Shown in pieces: positions 45,016 to 54,699 of a stretch of 64,000 nt of DNA. The notes beneath the pieces were generated by a model. The model saw nothing but the letters and a program-made list of their open reading frames with translations. It made no database searches and was not told the DNA's origin. The DNA is from Anaeromonas frigoriresistens. Lineage in GTDB: Bacteria > Bacillota > Clostridia > Tissierellales > SIT17. Numbering within the stretch: the stretch's first letter is position 1; each line of letters begins with the position of its first letter. The translations under genes were made by a program, and so were the position numbers. The DNA lies in NCBI RefSeq assembly GCF_016820655.1, contig NZ_WSFT01000040.1:62001-126000 (forward strand). The letters run 5' to 3'.

Positions 45016-45792
45016 ATGGAAACCATAAGAATTTTAAGTCCAGGGGAGAGAATTAAAAACTTAAGAAAACAACTAGGAATTAAACAAGAGGAGTTAGCGG
45101 GGAGTAAGTTTTCAAAAAATTATATTTCAATGTTTGAAAATAATAAAAGAAATATTAATCCTATTAATGCTACCTATTTAGCTGATAGAATTAATTATAT
45201 TTCTAAGGAAAAGGAAGTAGATATTTATATAACTGCTTCATATCTATTGAAAACTGAATCAGATATGGCAACTGAAGAGTGCAACCTAATATTTGAAGAA
45301 GTAGAATTAAATTATAATTTAACTACTACAGATAAACTACATAAAATTTTTACTGCAATACAGATAGCTAAGGAATATGGTTTATCAAACTATTATGGAA
45401 GAGGATTATACCTCTTAGGAAAATTATCTTTAAGTAATAAGATATATCATTGCGCAGTGACTCAATTTCTTGATGCTTTAGACCATTTTTCTAGATTAAA
45501 TCAAATAAGCTCAGTTATTGAAACTCATAAGATGTTAGGAATCACCATGCTGTTAAAAGATGATATAGATAATGCGATAATACATCTTAATCTAGCAGAA
45601 AGTAATGTATTGGAATTAGAGAAGAGTAAAATAAACAATGATATTAGAGAAGAAATAGCCTACTATAGGGCATTATGTTATTTTAATAACAATGATATTA
45701 TTAGGGCACAGAGTATATTAAATAAAGTTGATACCCATAATGAAAAGATAATGGTATTGAAGAATAAAGTTAAAGAAAATTTAGTCAGCTAA
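45016..45792 (+). CDS. HTH-TPR transcriptional regulator (Xre-type)
   Basis: The 258-residue regulator has an N-terminal Xre helix-turn-helix (PGERIKNLRKQLGIKQEELAGSKFSKNYISMFENNKR, residues about 9-45) and a helical TPR-like C-terminus (about 95-255). The layout resembles RRNPP quorum-sensing regulators, whose TPRs bind short peptides, but it is shorter than Rap/PlcR/RstA and no pro-peptide gene lies next to it. The start is ATG 45016 behind GTGGGGGGATGG. Tandem Spo0A-type boxes upstream suggest control during the sporulation transition. Confidence 0.82.
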   Translation: METIRILSPGERIKNLRKQLGIKQEELAGSKFSKNYISMFENNKRNINPINATYLADRINYISKEKEVDIYITASYLLKTESDMATEECNLIFEEVELNYNLTTTDKLHKIFTAIQIAKEYGLSNYYGRGLYLLGKLSLSNKIYHCAVTQFLDALDHFSRLNQISSVIETHKMLGITMLLKDDIDNAIIHLNLAESNVLELEKSKINNDIREEIAYYRALCYFNNNDIIRAQSILNKVDTHNEKIMVLKNKVKENLVS

Positions 45793-45816
45793 GAGTATCC
45801 TAGGATACTCTTTTTA
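45792..45816 (+). terminator. rho-independent terminator
   Basis: The stem AGAGTATCC / GGATACTCT is followed by TTTTTA. Confidence 0.85.
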
Positions 45817-45876
45817 TTATGTTATTTTTTAGAATAAGAATACTGACTAATTTAGATACTATTACTGGTGATTAGT

Positions 45877-46044
45877 ATGATTTTGATAGGAATTTTATCA
45901 ATTATAGGTGGATTAGTAATATTAATTAATAAAGTCAAAATAAATTCTCAAATACAAATATCTGATGAATCTTATATCTTGTTAGGAGTATTCTCAATTA
46001 TAGTTGGGATATTTTCTTTATTACATGTAATTATTTATGGGTGA
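45877..46044 (+). CDS. small two-helix membrane protein (55 aa)
   Basis: The 55-codon ORF has two hydrophobic segments (about 2-18 and 34-54) separated by a polar loop with KVKINSQIQISDESY. The ribosome site (GGTGATTAGT) is weak. The stop lies just before the next gene's ATG, whose GGGTGA ribosome site is inside this ORF's last codons, so translational coupling is likely. Function unknown. Confidence 0.5.
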   Translation: MILIGILSIIGGLVILINKVKINSQIQISDESYILLGVFSIIVGIFSLLHVIIYG

Positions 46045-46048
46045 TATT

Positions 46049-47830
46049 ATGAAAAAAAGCATTAGTATATTATTTACTCTAGTACTCTTATTTTTATCTA
46101 AAAATATTTATGCAGATGGTGAAAAAGTCATAATTATCCTTATGGACGAGCTAAATATAGAAACTATTCAAGATGTACAATCAGATAATAATATAGCTTT
46201 AGGACTTATGAATATAAAAGTAAAAGAGTATTTAAAGGAAGAGAGTATGTATAAGAGGTTAGATATAATTTTACAGGGCAGAAGAGTGAGAAAATCTGTA
46301 GAAATTCCCCGGGAAATCAAATCATTAGGAGAAATATTAAAAAAAGAGGGTAAAAGTATAGGCTTGATTGGAGAAGAAGATAGATTAAATAAGTTGTCAG
46401 ATGTTGTAAGTCCTTTGTCTTATAAGAGGAGTATAGAAGCTAAAGATAAAGAAAATCTAAATCAACTAGTAAATGAATTTTTCACCAATAATGGAAACTT
46501 GTTATTAATAAATTTGAAAGATATGAATTCAAAATCTATAAATGAAGTTATTAAAAGAAATACAGAAAAAAGCATATTTATATTACCTATCAGTACGATA
46601 GATAATCAAAAAGAGAAACTTAATTATACTGTAGTCCCTATCCTCTATTATAAAGATAATAATGAAGGATTACTATTTAGCCAAACTACAAAAAGAAAGG
46701 GAATTGTAAGTAATTTAGATATATATCCTACAATACTTTCTCTATACGATATAAAACAAGAAAACATCGGAAATTCTATTAACATATTAGAACATAAAGA
46801 ACCTCTAAAGTATATAAAGAAAGAATTAAATAATATAACTGATATAAATTTATTAAAATATCTATTTCATGGTATCTTAATATTTCTTCAGATATTATTT
46901 TTTATTATATATATAATCTATAAAAAAACAACTAGGCTTTCTACTTTTATTGGATATTTAATTTTATCTATATTTTTTTCAAGTTTCCTTTTAACACCTC
47001 TTATGAACATATTAAATATATACACATATCTCATCGGGATTTTTTTAATAGTAGTATTCATTATGATCAAAGCTAGAAAGAATACAAAAGTACCAATATA
47101 TATGACCATCTTTATAAACTTATTTATTTTATTAGGTGTTTACTTTAAGAATGAATTACTCTATAACTCATATATTGGATATAATAATATTTTTGCTGGA
47201 GGAAGGTACTATGGAATTAATAATGAAGCAATGGGAGTATTATTAGCTACATCTATAATTGTTTTTTATAATATACAAGAAAAAATATTCGATAAGTACT
47301 CCAAAGGGATATCAATAATATATCTGTTGATAATTATACTATCATTTACCGGTATATATGGAGCGAATGTAGGGGGATTTATTACTTCTATCTTTATGAG
47401 TTATATTTTAATAAAGAACCTATTTTATAAAAATGTTAAGGTTAATATATGGTTAATTATATTCCTAATTATACTGGCCATATCTATAAATTTACTCATA
47501 GATAGATCCTTGGGAAATAAAAGTCATTTATCAAATCTCAGTTTAAATATTAAACAATTTGGTATAAATGAGTTAATAAACATTGTTAAAAATAAATTAG
47601 AGCAAGTAGCTTTTTTTGCTACTACATTTCCATGGTCTATTATATGGGTACTGAATTTCATTTTTTCTTCAATTATATTACATAGAGATAAAGATATTCA
47701 TTTAAAAATAATTTACTTTACTTCATTGTTTGCTCTATTCATTAATGATACAGGGATAATAGCTTTTATTTATATGAATACATTTTTTATGTTGATTTAT
47801 TTGAAAATTATAAATATTCAAAATAATTAA
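46049..47830 (+). CDS. large membrane protein with alkaline phosphatase-like N-terminus
   Basis: The 593-residue protein has a signal peptide, an extracytoplasmic domain (about 25-250), and then 10-11 membrane segments. The soluble part begins KVIIILMDELNIETIQDV and ends VSNLDIYPTILSLYDI, an arrangement like sulfatase/alkaline phosphatase-fold proteins, though clear metal ligands are lacking. The membrane part holds FAGGRYYGINNEAMGVLLATSI, a conserved signature of an uncharacterised family with this layout. A cell-envelope polymer role is plausible. Start ATG 46049 behind GGGTGATATT. Confidence 0.65.
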   Translation: MKKSISILFTLVLLFLSKNIYADGEKVIIILMDELNIETIQDVQSDNNIALGLMNIKVKEYLKEESMYKRLDIILQGRRVRKSVEIPREIKSLGEILKKEGKSIGLIGEEDRLNKLSDVVSPLSYKRSIEAKDKENLNQLVNEFFTNNGNLLLINLKDMNSKSINEVIKRNTEKSIFILPISTIDNQKEKLNYTVVPILYYKDNNEGLLFSQTTKRKGIVSNLDIYPTILSLYDIKQENIGNSINILEHKEPLKYIKKELNNITDINLLKYLFHGILIFLQILFFIIYIIYKKTTRLSTFIGYLILSIFFSSFLLTPLMNILNIYTYLIGIFLIVVFIMIKARKNTKVPIYMTIFINLFILLGVYFKNELLYNSYIGYNNIFAGGRYYGINNEAMGVLLATSIIVFYNIQEKIFDKYSKGISIIYLLIIILSFTGIYGANVGGFITSIFMSYILIKNLFYKNVKVNIWLIIFLIILAISINLLIDRSLGNKSHLSNLSLNIKQFGINELINIVKNKLEQVAFFATTFPWSIIWVLNFIFSSIILHRDKDIHLKIIYFTSLFALFINDTGIIAFIYMNTFFMLIYLKIINIQNN

Positions 47831-47960
47831 AGGAATTTAATGATTTATGGCGAATATTTATTAATTAAGGAAGGTTTAAAAAGAGGGGGAATGGAAAGGC
47901 ATAAAGTATTTTTTAAAATCATAGCAAATATATGTCATAAATTTAAAAGGAGGAATTTAT

Positions 47961-49547
47961 ATGGACTATGGTTGGTTAGCGATAATACCACCATTGGTAG
48001 CGATTGTACTGGCTTTTGTAACAAAAAGGGTTCTAATATCACTATTTTTAGGTGTGTTTTCCGGAGGACTTATAATATCTGGATGGAATCCATTTTCAGG
48101 AGCTGCATATTCATTATCAGCAATAGTGGGATCTATTACGGATGAGTGGAATGCAAGTTTGCTATTATTTAATTTATTAATGGGATCAGGAGTTGCATTT
48201 ATTTGGCGTCTAGGTGGAAGTGAAGCTCTTACTACTTGGGCTAGAAAAAGAATTAAATCAAGAAAAGCAGCTGGAGTAGGGGCATGGTTACTAGGTATAA
48301 TAGTATTTTTTAATGACTATGTGAATGCTGCTATAGTTGGAAATGTATTTAGAGATATATCTGAGGAACAGAAAATATCTTCAGAAAGATTATCTTATAT
48401 ATTAGACTCTACAGCTGCACCGGTTGCTACTTTTTTCATATCTGACTGGATAGCATTTCAAATAGGCATGGTTAAAGCCGGAATGGATACAGCAGGTATA
48501 ACTGGAATTTCTTCATTCCAAGGATATTTATATAGTATTCCATTGAATCTATATTGTATTTTTGCAGTGTTATTTGTTGGAATGCTAGTTATAACAGGTA
48601 GAGATTTTGGACCTATGCTTAAAGCAGAACATAGAGCAGTAACAGAAGGTAAAATTGTAAGAGATGGAGCTAAGCCAATGCTTGATGTTAATTATGAGCT
48701 TGGAGAGCCTAAAGATACTAAACCTATGTTAATTACCTTCTTTTTACCTTTAATAGTACTTGTTGGCGTAACATTGTTTGGATTCTGGTTTACTGGTGGT
48801 GGACCTGAAGGTGGTTCATTAATGGATATATTAGGAGCTTCAGATCCTGCCAAAGCATTATTATGGGGAGCATTTGCTATGACTCTTACCGGTATAGTAA
48901 TGGCTATATCTACAAAGATAATGAACCTAGCAGAGGCAATGGATACATTTATAGATGGTCTTAAGCTTATGTTACTTGCCTGTGCCATATTAGTATTGGC
49001 TTGGAGTCTTGGTAGTATAACTGGTGAGATGGACTTAGCTGGATTTATAGTTAATTCATTACCGCAATCTCTACCATTTGTTTTTGTTCCTGTTACAATA
49101 TTCCTATTAGGAATGTTAATATCTTTTGCAACCGGGACATCATGGGGTACAATGACAATACTTACTCCTATAGCTATACCATTAGCATACACATTAACAA
49201 ATGATGTATACCTTTCCTTAGCTATGGCTGGAGTAGTATTCTCAGGAGCTATATTTGGAGATCACTGTTCACCTATATCAGATACAACAGTATTGGCATC
49301 TATATTCTCAGGTGCTGATCATATAGATCATGTAACTACTCAAGTTCCTTATGCATTAACTGCTGCAGGAGTAGCACTGCTTATGTATCTATTGTTTGGT
49401 TTATTTGAATTAACTCCTTGGATATTGATACCATTAGGTGTAATTATACTTTTTGGATTGATGTATGTACTATCAAATCACTCAAGACGTAAGTATGGTA
49501 TAAATCCTAAGACTAAAAGAAAGATAAAAAAAGCTAAATCAAATTAA
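47961..49547 (+). CDS. Na+/H+ antiporter, NhaC family
   Basis: The 528-residue inner-membrane transporter has about 12 hydrophobic segments. Family features include the N-terminal LAIIPPLVAIVLAFVTKRVLISLFLG, the IVFFNDYVNAAIVG and DSTAAPVATFFISDW segments with buried Asp residues, and the C-terminal FSGAIFGDHCSPISDTTVLASIFSGADHIDHV. It likely exports Na+ (or a substrate amine/carboxylate in some relatives) in exchange for protons. AAAAGGAGG precedes the ATG. Confidence 0.9.
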   Translation: MDYGWLAIIPPLVAIVLAFVTKRVLISLFLGVFSGGLIISGWNPFSGAAYSLSAIVGSITDEWNASLLLFNLLMGSGVAFIWRLGGSEALTTWARKRIKSRKAAGVGAWLLGIIVFFNDYVNAAIVGNVFRDISEEQKISSERLSYILDSTAAPVATFFISDWIAFQIGMVKAGMDTAGITGISSFQGYLYSIPLNLYCIFAVLFVGMLVITGRDFGPMLKAEHRAVTEGKIVRDGAKPMLDVNYELGEPKDTKPMLITFFLPLIVLVGVTLFGFWFTGGGPEGGSLMDILGASDPAKALLWGAFAMTLTGIVMAISTKIMNLAEAMDTFIDGLKLMLLACAILVLAWSLGSITGEMDLAGFIVNSLPQSLPFVFVPVTIFLLGMLISFATGTSWGTMTILTPIAIPLAYTLTNDVYLSLAMAGVVFSGAIFGDHCSPISDTTVLASIFSGADHIDHVTTQVPYALTAAGVALLMYLLFGLFELTPWILIPLGVIILFGLMYVLSNHSRRKYGINPKTKRKIKKAKSN

Positions 49548-49562
49548 TATAAAATATGAAAT

Positions 49563-49593
49563 AAGGGATACCTTTTAGGTATCTCTTATTTTT
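49563..49593 (+). terminator. rho-independent terminator
   Basis: The stem AAGGGATACC / GGTATCTCTT is followed by ATTTTTA. Confidence 0.75.
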
Positions 49594-49625
49594 ATGAAAT
49601 TTATTAGGGAGTCGAAATAATCTCA

Positions 49626-49654
49626 TTGACATTAATCTTCAGAAGATTTAAAAT
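49626..49654 (+). promoter_or_regulatory. sigma-A promoter of the ABC exporter gene
   Basis: TTGACA (49626-49631), a 17-base spacer and TAAAAT (49649-49654). Confidence 0.7.
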
Positions 49655-49689
49655 TATATTTAGCGATATGCATCAGGGAGGGGTTAATA

Positions 49690-51426
49690 ATGTTAAGAAA
49701 ATTTGCATCCTATTATGGGCCACATAAAAAGTTATTTATATTAGATATGGTATGTGCTTTTTTAATAGCAGCAATTGATCTAGTATTTCCAATGGTTACT
49801 AGAAGAATTACAGATCAAATCATACCCAATGGTGAATTAAGATCATTGTATATAATAGCTGCTATAATGTTAGGTCTATTTGTAGTTAGAGCTATGTTAA
49901 ATTATATTGTAGATTATTGGGGACATGTAGTAGGGACAAGAATGGAATATGATATGCGTGGAGACTTATTTTCTCATTTACAGACATTACCCTTTAGTTA
50001 TTTTGATAAGAATAGAACAGGACATATAATGTCTAGAATGGTAAATGATTTGAGAGAGATATCTGAATTAGCTCATCATGGTCCTGAAGATTTATTCTTA
50101 TCTATAGTAATGCTAATAGGTTCCTTTATATTAATGGCTAATATAAACTTAGGTTTGACATTAATAGTATTTGCCTTTATTCCATTAATGCTATTTTTTG
50201 CATTAAAGAAGAGAAAAAAAATGACCAATGCTTTTAGAGAGGTTAGAAAGAAAATTGCTAATGTAAATTCTCAATTAGAAAATAGTATATCTGGTATAAG
50301 GGTCTCTAAATCTTTTACTAACGAAGAGTATGAAATGGATAAATTTGCAGAAGGTAATACAGAGTTTAGAGTTTCAAGAGAATTTGCCTTCAAGACAATG
50401 GCAGAATTCTTTACAGGGATGAATTTTCTATCGAATTTACTTAACTTAGTAGTAATAACAGCAGGAGGAATATTTCTATTTAATAAATTGATAACCATTG
50501 GAGATTTATTAGCATATTTATTATTTGTAAATCTATTTATGCAACCTATTAGAAGACTTACTCAATTTACTCAACAATTTCAATCTGGTATGACAGGATT
50601 TGAAAGATTCATTGAAATATTAAATATTAAACCGGATATTGAAGATAGTCCTAATGCAAAGGGACTTGAAGAAGTTAAAGGAAATATTAAGTTTAACCAT
50701 GTAACTTTCTCTTATGATGAAGAGGAAACAGTATTAAGTGAAATAAATTTGCAAGTAGATCATGGTAAAACTTTAGCATTAGTAGGTCCTTCTGGAGGGG
50801 GAAAATCTACTTTATGTCATTTGATACCAAGATTTTATGAAGTTAGTAGTGGCAATATAACTATTGATGGTATGGATATTAGAGATATAACTATGAAATC
50901 CTTAAGAAAAAATATTGGGTTTGTACAACAGGATGTGTTCCTATTTACTGGAACTATTGAAGAAAATATCCTCTATGGTAGACCTGATGCAACAGAGAAA
51001 GAAGTTGTGGAAGCTGCAAAAAATGCTAATATCCATGATTTTATTTTAACATTACCTGATGGATATAAAACATATATTGGAGAAAAGGGTATAAGATTAT
51101 CTGGAGGTCAAAAACAGAGAATATCTATAGCAAGAGTTTTTCTTAAGAATCCACCTATACTTATTTTAGATGAAGCAACGTCAGCCCTAGATAATGAAAC
51201 TGAAATTAAAATACAAAAAGCCCTAGAAGAATTATCAAAAGGTAGAACAACAATTGTTATAGCTCATAGATTATCAACAATAAAAAATGCAGATCAAATA
51301 GTAGTCCTTACAGATAAAGGAATAATAGAAAATGGAAACCATAATGAATTATTAGAAAATGATGGATTGTATTCTAAATTGTATAAGTCTCAATTTAAAG
51401 GATATATGCCTGATGAAGTAGCTTAA
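49690..51426 (+). CDS. ABC exporter, MsbA/multidrug type
   Basis: The 578-residue half-transporter has six N-terminal membrane segments (about 1-310) and a C-terminal ATPase. Walker A is GPSGGGKST, the Q-loop FVQQDVFLFTG, signature RLSGGQKQRISIA, Walker B ILILDEATSALD and H-loop IAHRLSTI. It should homodimerise and export lipids or drugs; the substrate is not evident. Start ATG behind AGGGAGGGGTTAATA. Confidence 0.93.
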   Translation: MLRKFASYYGPHKKLFILDMVCAFLIAAIDLVFPMVTRRITDQIIPNGELRSLYIIAAIMLGLFVVRAMLNYIVDYWGHVVGTRMEYDMRGDLFSHLQTLPFSYFDKNRTGHIMSRMVNDLREISELAHHGPEDLFLSIVMLIGSFILMANINLGLTLIVFAFIPLMLFFALKKRKKMTNAFREVRKKIANVNSQLENSISGIRVSKSFTNEEYEMDKFAEGNTEFRVSREFAFKTMAEFFTGMNFLSNLLNLVVITAGGIFLFNKLITIGDLLAYLLFVNLFMQPIRRLTQFTQQFQSGMTGFERFIEILNIKPDIEDSPNAKGLEEVKGNIKFNHVTFSYDEEETVLSEINLQVDHGKTLALVGPSGGGKSTLCHLIPRFYEVSSGNITIDGMDIRDITMKSLRKNIGFVQQDVFLFTGTIEENILYGRPDATEKEVVEAAKNANIHDFILTLPDGYKTYIGEKGIRLSGGQKQRISIARVFLKNPPILILDEATSALDNETEIKIQKALEELSKGRTTIVIAHRLSTIKNADQIVVLTDKGIIENGNHNELLENDGLYSKLYKSQFKGYMPDEVA

Positions 51427-51487
51427 AATTGTTATATTGATCCTCCTCATGGGTATATAATATAAAAAGGTGAGAGGAAGTGTTTTT

Positions 51488-52138
51488 ATGGCTCCTTCAA
51501 TATCTAGAACTTCAAGAACTAAATACAGGATTCATAATAGTTTCGTTGAAAGAAGTCGACAAATAATGAATACTAGTGGTATAGATAAGGTTTCTCCATC
51601 TAATAGGACAGAGAATAATACATATAATTCTAATGCCAATCACTTAATTGCTTCAGATCAGTTTTATGATAATCTTGATAGATTAAAAGATGAGTATTAT
51701 AGTTTCTATCATAATGAAATGAAATTAGAAAAGGCAATAAAGAATTTTCAAAGGGATAAAGAACATATTTCTAATAATATGAAGGAATTAATAAATAAAT
51801 ATAATGATGCTCTAAGGTCTTTAGAAGTTCTAGACAACGAATTTACAACAGATCATAATGAAATAATAAAAAAAACAGTTAGGAGCTATAGAAAATATTT
51901 AGTAGAATTAGGTATAAGAATAGAATATAATGAAAGATTAAGTATAGATACTAACAAATTTATAAGTAAAATAGAAAACTCTAATGATTTAGATTATATT
52001 ATAAAGCCTCTTAGAGAATTAGTGGTAAAATTGTATAGAAGTTTTAAGTCTATAAAAGTACCTCAAAATAATTCTATTCAAGGTTATGATAATGATGACC
52101 TAGAGTATTCTGGGGTGTTAATTAATAAAAAGTATTAA
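51488..52138 (+). CDS. coiled-coil protein of unknown function (216 aa)
   Basis: The 216-residue protein has a Ser/Arg/Asn-rich, probably disordered N-terminus (1-55) followed by long charged helices from about residue 65 (LDRLKDEYYSFYHNEMKLEKAIKNFQRDKEHISNNMKELINKY) with heptad-like spacing. No membrane segment or enzymatic motif is present. ATG 51488 lies behind GAGAGGAAG; a GTG 18 bases earlier has no ribosome site. It is probably expressed on its own, with a strong terminator. Confidence 0.75.
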   Translation: MAPSISRTSRTKYRIHNSFVERSRQIMNTSGIDKVSPSNRTENNTYNSNANHLIASDQFYDNLDRLKDEYYSFYHNEMKLEKAIKNFQRDKEHISNNMKELINKYNDALRSLEVLDNEFTTDHNEIIKKTVRSYRKYLVELGIRIEYNERLSIDTNKFISKIENSNDLDYIIKPLRELVVKLYRSFKSIKVPQNNSIQGYDNDDLEYSGVLINKKY

Positions 52139-52163
52139 GCTGTAGGGAAACCTACAGCTTTAA
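52137..52163 (+). terminator. terminator with GAAA tetraloop
   Basis: The stem AAGCTGTAGG / CCTACAGCTT with a GNRA tetraloop (GAAA), followed by TAAAAT. The T run is poor. Confidence 0.7.
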
Positions 52164-52264
52164 AATATACCTAAAACTTGAGAAAAAAGGATGCAATTAT
52201 AATGGATGAACTTTAAAGTTGATATGTGGTTAGACATTGAAAAGCTGTAGAAATAAATGTATTG

Positions 52265-52273
52265 TGGTATAAT
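52265..52273 (+). promoter_or_regulatory. extended -10 promoter of the GH31 gene
   Basis: TGGTATAAT contains TG-N-TATAAT, an extended -10 element that can work without a -35. It implies a leader of about 95 bases holding CCCCAACCCTAGC and a small TTGGT/ACCAG hairpin; I recognise no known riboswitch in it. Confidence 0.55.
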
Positions 52274-52376
52274 ACTCTTAGAAAAATGGAATGCTTTGCC
52301 CCAACCCTAGCTTGGTCAGTACCAGAAATACTAAAATATATACAAATTATCTAACTAAACTTAAGGAGGAGTAATT

Positions 52377-54629
52377 TTGATTAAAAAAACAACATATGGA
52401 TATACCGTAGAAAAGGATAATGTATTTTTAGATGTAGTGTTCTATTCAGATAGTATTGTTAGGTTTTCATATTCTGAAGAGAATAAATTACCAGATAGCA
52501 CGATAGCAGTTATAGCAAAGCCTATGAAAATGGATGTTGAACTTAAGGGACATTCTATAAAGACTAAAGATTTACAAATAAAGATAAACGAAAACTCTCT
52601 TACTGTGGAGATTTATGACATAGAAGGAAATCTAATTAATAAAGATAAAAAAGTAGATTTAAATAATATACAAGTTAGTAAAGAACTATTAGACGAAAAA
52701 GCGTTCTATGGCATGGGAGAAAAGTATGGATGGATTAATAAAATAGGTACAGATACTGTTAATTGGAATTCGGACGTCTTAGGGAATAGTCCAATACATA
52801 CAGGTACTGTAAAAGAATATCATACATCAATTCCATTTTATATAGGGTTAAGTCAAAATCTTGCTTATGGAATATATTTTGATAATACATATAGAACATA
52901 CTTTGATTTTGGCAAAAAAGTAGAAGATACTATTGATTTTAGAGCAGAAGATGGAAGAATAGATTACTTCTTTATATATGGACCTCAGCTGTCTAAAGTT
53001 GTCAGGGGATATAGTGATATTACAGGCAGTATGCCATTGCCTCGAAAGGATTTTTTAGGATACCAACAATGTAGATGGAGTTATGAAAACAGAGATGAGT
53101 TAATGACTGTAGCAAAGAAAATGAGAGAAGAGAATATTCCTTGTGACATCCTTTATTTGGATATCGATTATATGAAGGATTATAAGGTATTTACGGTAGA
53201 TTCTGAAAAATTTAAAGAATTTAAAGAAATGAATGATATATTAAAAGGAATGGGTTATAAGCTTGTAGTAATTATTGATCCTGGTGTTAAAAAAGAAGAA
53301 GGATATAATGTTTATGATGAAGGGGTAGAAAAGGATTATTTTGTAAAGGACTCTAATGGAAAAATATATATTGGAGAAGTATGGCCAGGAGATTCAGCCT
53401 TTCCTGATTATTTAAGGGAAGAAGTAAGAAATTGGTGGGGAGAACTCCATAGAGAATTAATAGATTACGGAGTAGACGGGATTTGGAATGATATGAATGA
53501 GCCAGCTAATTTCTGTACAGAAGCAAAGACTATTCCTGAAAATACGATTCATATGGATGATAAAGGGCAGAGTAGAACTCATAAGGAAATCCACAATATA
53601 TATGCTATGTTAGAAGCCCAAGGTACTTATGAGGGATTAAAAAAGATAAGCCCAAATAAAAGACCTTTTGTATTGACTAGAGCAGCTTTTGCTGGTACTC
53701 AAAGGTACGCTGCTTTATGGACTGGAGATAATAGTAGTATATGGGAACATTTAGAATCTAGTATGGCAATGTTTATGAATTTAGGATTAAGTGGATACTC
53801 ATTTATAGGAGGAGATGTGGGAGGCTTTACCCATGATAGCAATGGAGAATTACTAACTAGATGGACTCAATTAGGTGCTTTTACTCCTTTATTCAGAAAT
53901 CATAGTGCTAAGGGTACAATAAATCAAGAACCTTGGTGCTTTGGAGATGAAACTTTAGATATAACTAAAAAGTATATTAAATTACGATATAATTTTATAA
54001 CTTATTTATATAATTTAATGAAAGATAGTAGTGATAAAGGAGACCCTGTATTAAGACCGTTGTTTTATCACTATCAAAATGATGAGAATACCTATAATAT
54101 CAGTGATCAATTCATGTTTGGAGAGAATATTATGATATGTCCTATAACAAGACCAAAAACTAACCATAGGATGATATATTTGCCTGAGGGTAAGTGGTAT
54201 GATTATTGGACACAAGAAGTTATCCAAGGAGGTAAATTCATCATTAAGAAAGCTGAGCTTGATACATTACCTATATATATTAAAGCTAGTTCTATTATAC
54301 CTATGGATAAAATAACTAATTATATTGGTGAAGAAGATAATTCATTAGAAATACATTATTATTATGGTGAAAAAGGAAAATATAATTTATACTTAGATGA
54401 TGGATTATCATTTGATTATAAAAATGGTAAATATACAGAAATAAAATTCGAGATAGAACCAGTTGATGAATATCTCACAATTAGTGGAGAAGTAATACAT
54501 GAAGGATATGATATTCCTAATATTAAAATAGTAATTCATGGTTTTGTTAAAGGAAATAAAGTTACTATTGAAGGGGATAAATTAAACTTTGATAAAGAAA
54601 AAAGAGTAAGGTTAAATATAAATAAATAA
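52377..54629 (+). CDS. alpha-glucosidase, glycoside hydrolase family 31
   Basis: The 750-residue cytosolic retaining alpha-glycosidase has an N-terminal beta-sandwich, a TIM barrel with the nucleophile motif GIWNDMNEPANF (Asp372), acid/base WTGDNSSIWEH (Asp451), and the substrate segment GGFTHDSNGELLTRWTQLGAFTPLFRNHSA. A C-terminal beta domain follows. It should release glucose or xylose from alpha-linked oligosaccharides. TTG start behind AAGGAGGAGTAATT. It appears alone, without sugar transporter neighbours. Confidence 0.94.
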   Translation: MIKKTTYGYTVEKDNVFLDVVFYSDSIVRFSYSEENKLPDSTIAVIAKPMKMDVELKGHSIKTKDLQIKINENSLTVEIYDIEGNLINKDKKVDLNNIQVSKELLDEKAFYGMGEKYGWINKIGTDTVNWNSDVLGNSPIHTGTVKEYHTSIPFYIGLSQNLAYGIYFDNTYRTYFDFGKKVEDTIDFRAEDGRIDYFFIYGPQLSKVVRGYSDITGSMPLPRKDFLGYQQCRWSYENRDELMTVAKKMREENIPCDILYLDIDYMKDYKVFTVDSEKFKEFKEMNDILKGMGYKLVVIIDPGVKKEEGYNVYDEGVEKDYFVKDSNGKIYIGEVWPGDSAFPDYLREEVRNWWGELHRELIDYGVDGIWNDMNEPANFCTEAKTIPENTIHMDDKGQSRTHKEIHNIYAMLEAQGTYEGLKKISPNKRPFVLTRAAFAGTQRYAALWTGDNSSIWEHLESSMAMFMNLGLSGYSFIGGDVGGFTHDSNGELLTRWTQLGAFTPLFRNHSAKGTINQEPWCFGDETLDITKKYIKLRYNFITYLYNLMKDSSDKGDPVLRPLFYHYQNDENTYNISDQFMFGENIMICPITRPKTNHRMIYLPEGKWYDYWTQEVIQGGKFIIKKAELDTLPIYIKASSIIPMDKITNYIGEEDNSLEIHYYYGEKGKYNLYLDDGLSFDYKNGKYTEIKFEIEPVDEYLTISGEVIHEGYDIPNIKIVIHGFVKGNKVTIEGDKLNFDKEKRVRLNINK

Positions 54630-54638
54630 AATTGATTC

Positions 54639-54666
54639 ACCAATATGGCCTCCTTTACATAGGATA
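54639..54666 (+). promoter_or_regulatory. sigma-K-type promoter of the coat-like gene
   Basis: AC (54639-54640), a 17-base spacer and CATAGGATA (54658-54666) match the late mother-cell sigma-K consensus AC-N16/17-CATANNNTA. The expected start near 54672 falls in the loop of the hairpin described next. Confidence 0.6.
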
Positions 54667-54693
54667 ATATTGAATAATAAATGTAAAGGAGGC
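54648..54693 (+). promoter_or_regulatory. hairpin masking the ribosome site of the coat-like gene
   Basis: GCCTCCTTTACAT (54648-54660) and ATGTAAAGGAGGC (54681-54693) are perfect complements with a 20-base loop. The 3' arm holds the AAAGGAGG ribosome site of the gene at 54700, so any transcript entering from the GH31 gene would hide it. It may also act as a weak terminator for GH31. Confidence 0.7.
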
Positions 54694-54699
54694 TTTCTG

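Noticed and set aside
47840-48145. 101-codon ORF overlapping the start of nhaC in another frame
   Set aside because: More than half overlaps the strongly supported NhaC reading frame; the ribosome site is poor and the peptide has no recognisable feature.
52280-52350. Possible SRP-like or riboswitch sequence in the GH31 leader (CTTGGTCAGTACCAG)
   Set aside because: GGTCAG recalls the SRP RNA loop, but the essential GGAAGCAG side is missing and no consistent fold is apparent. Treated as an ordinary leader.
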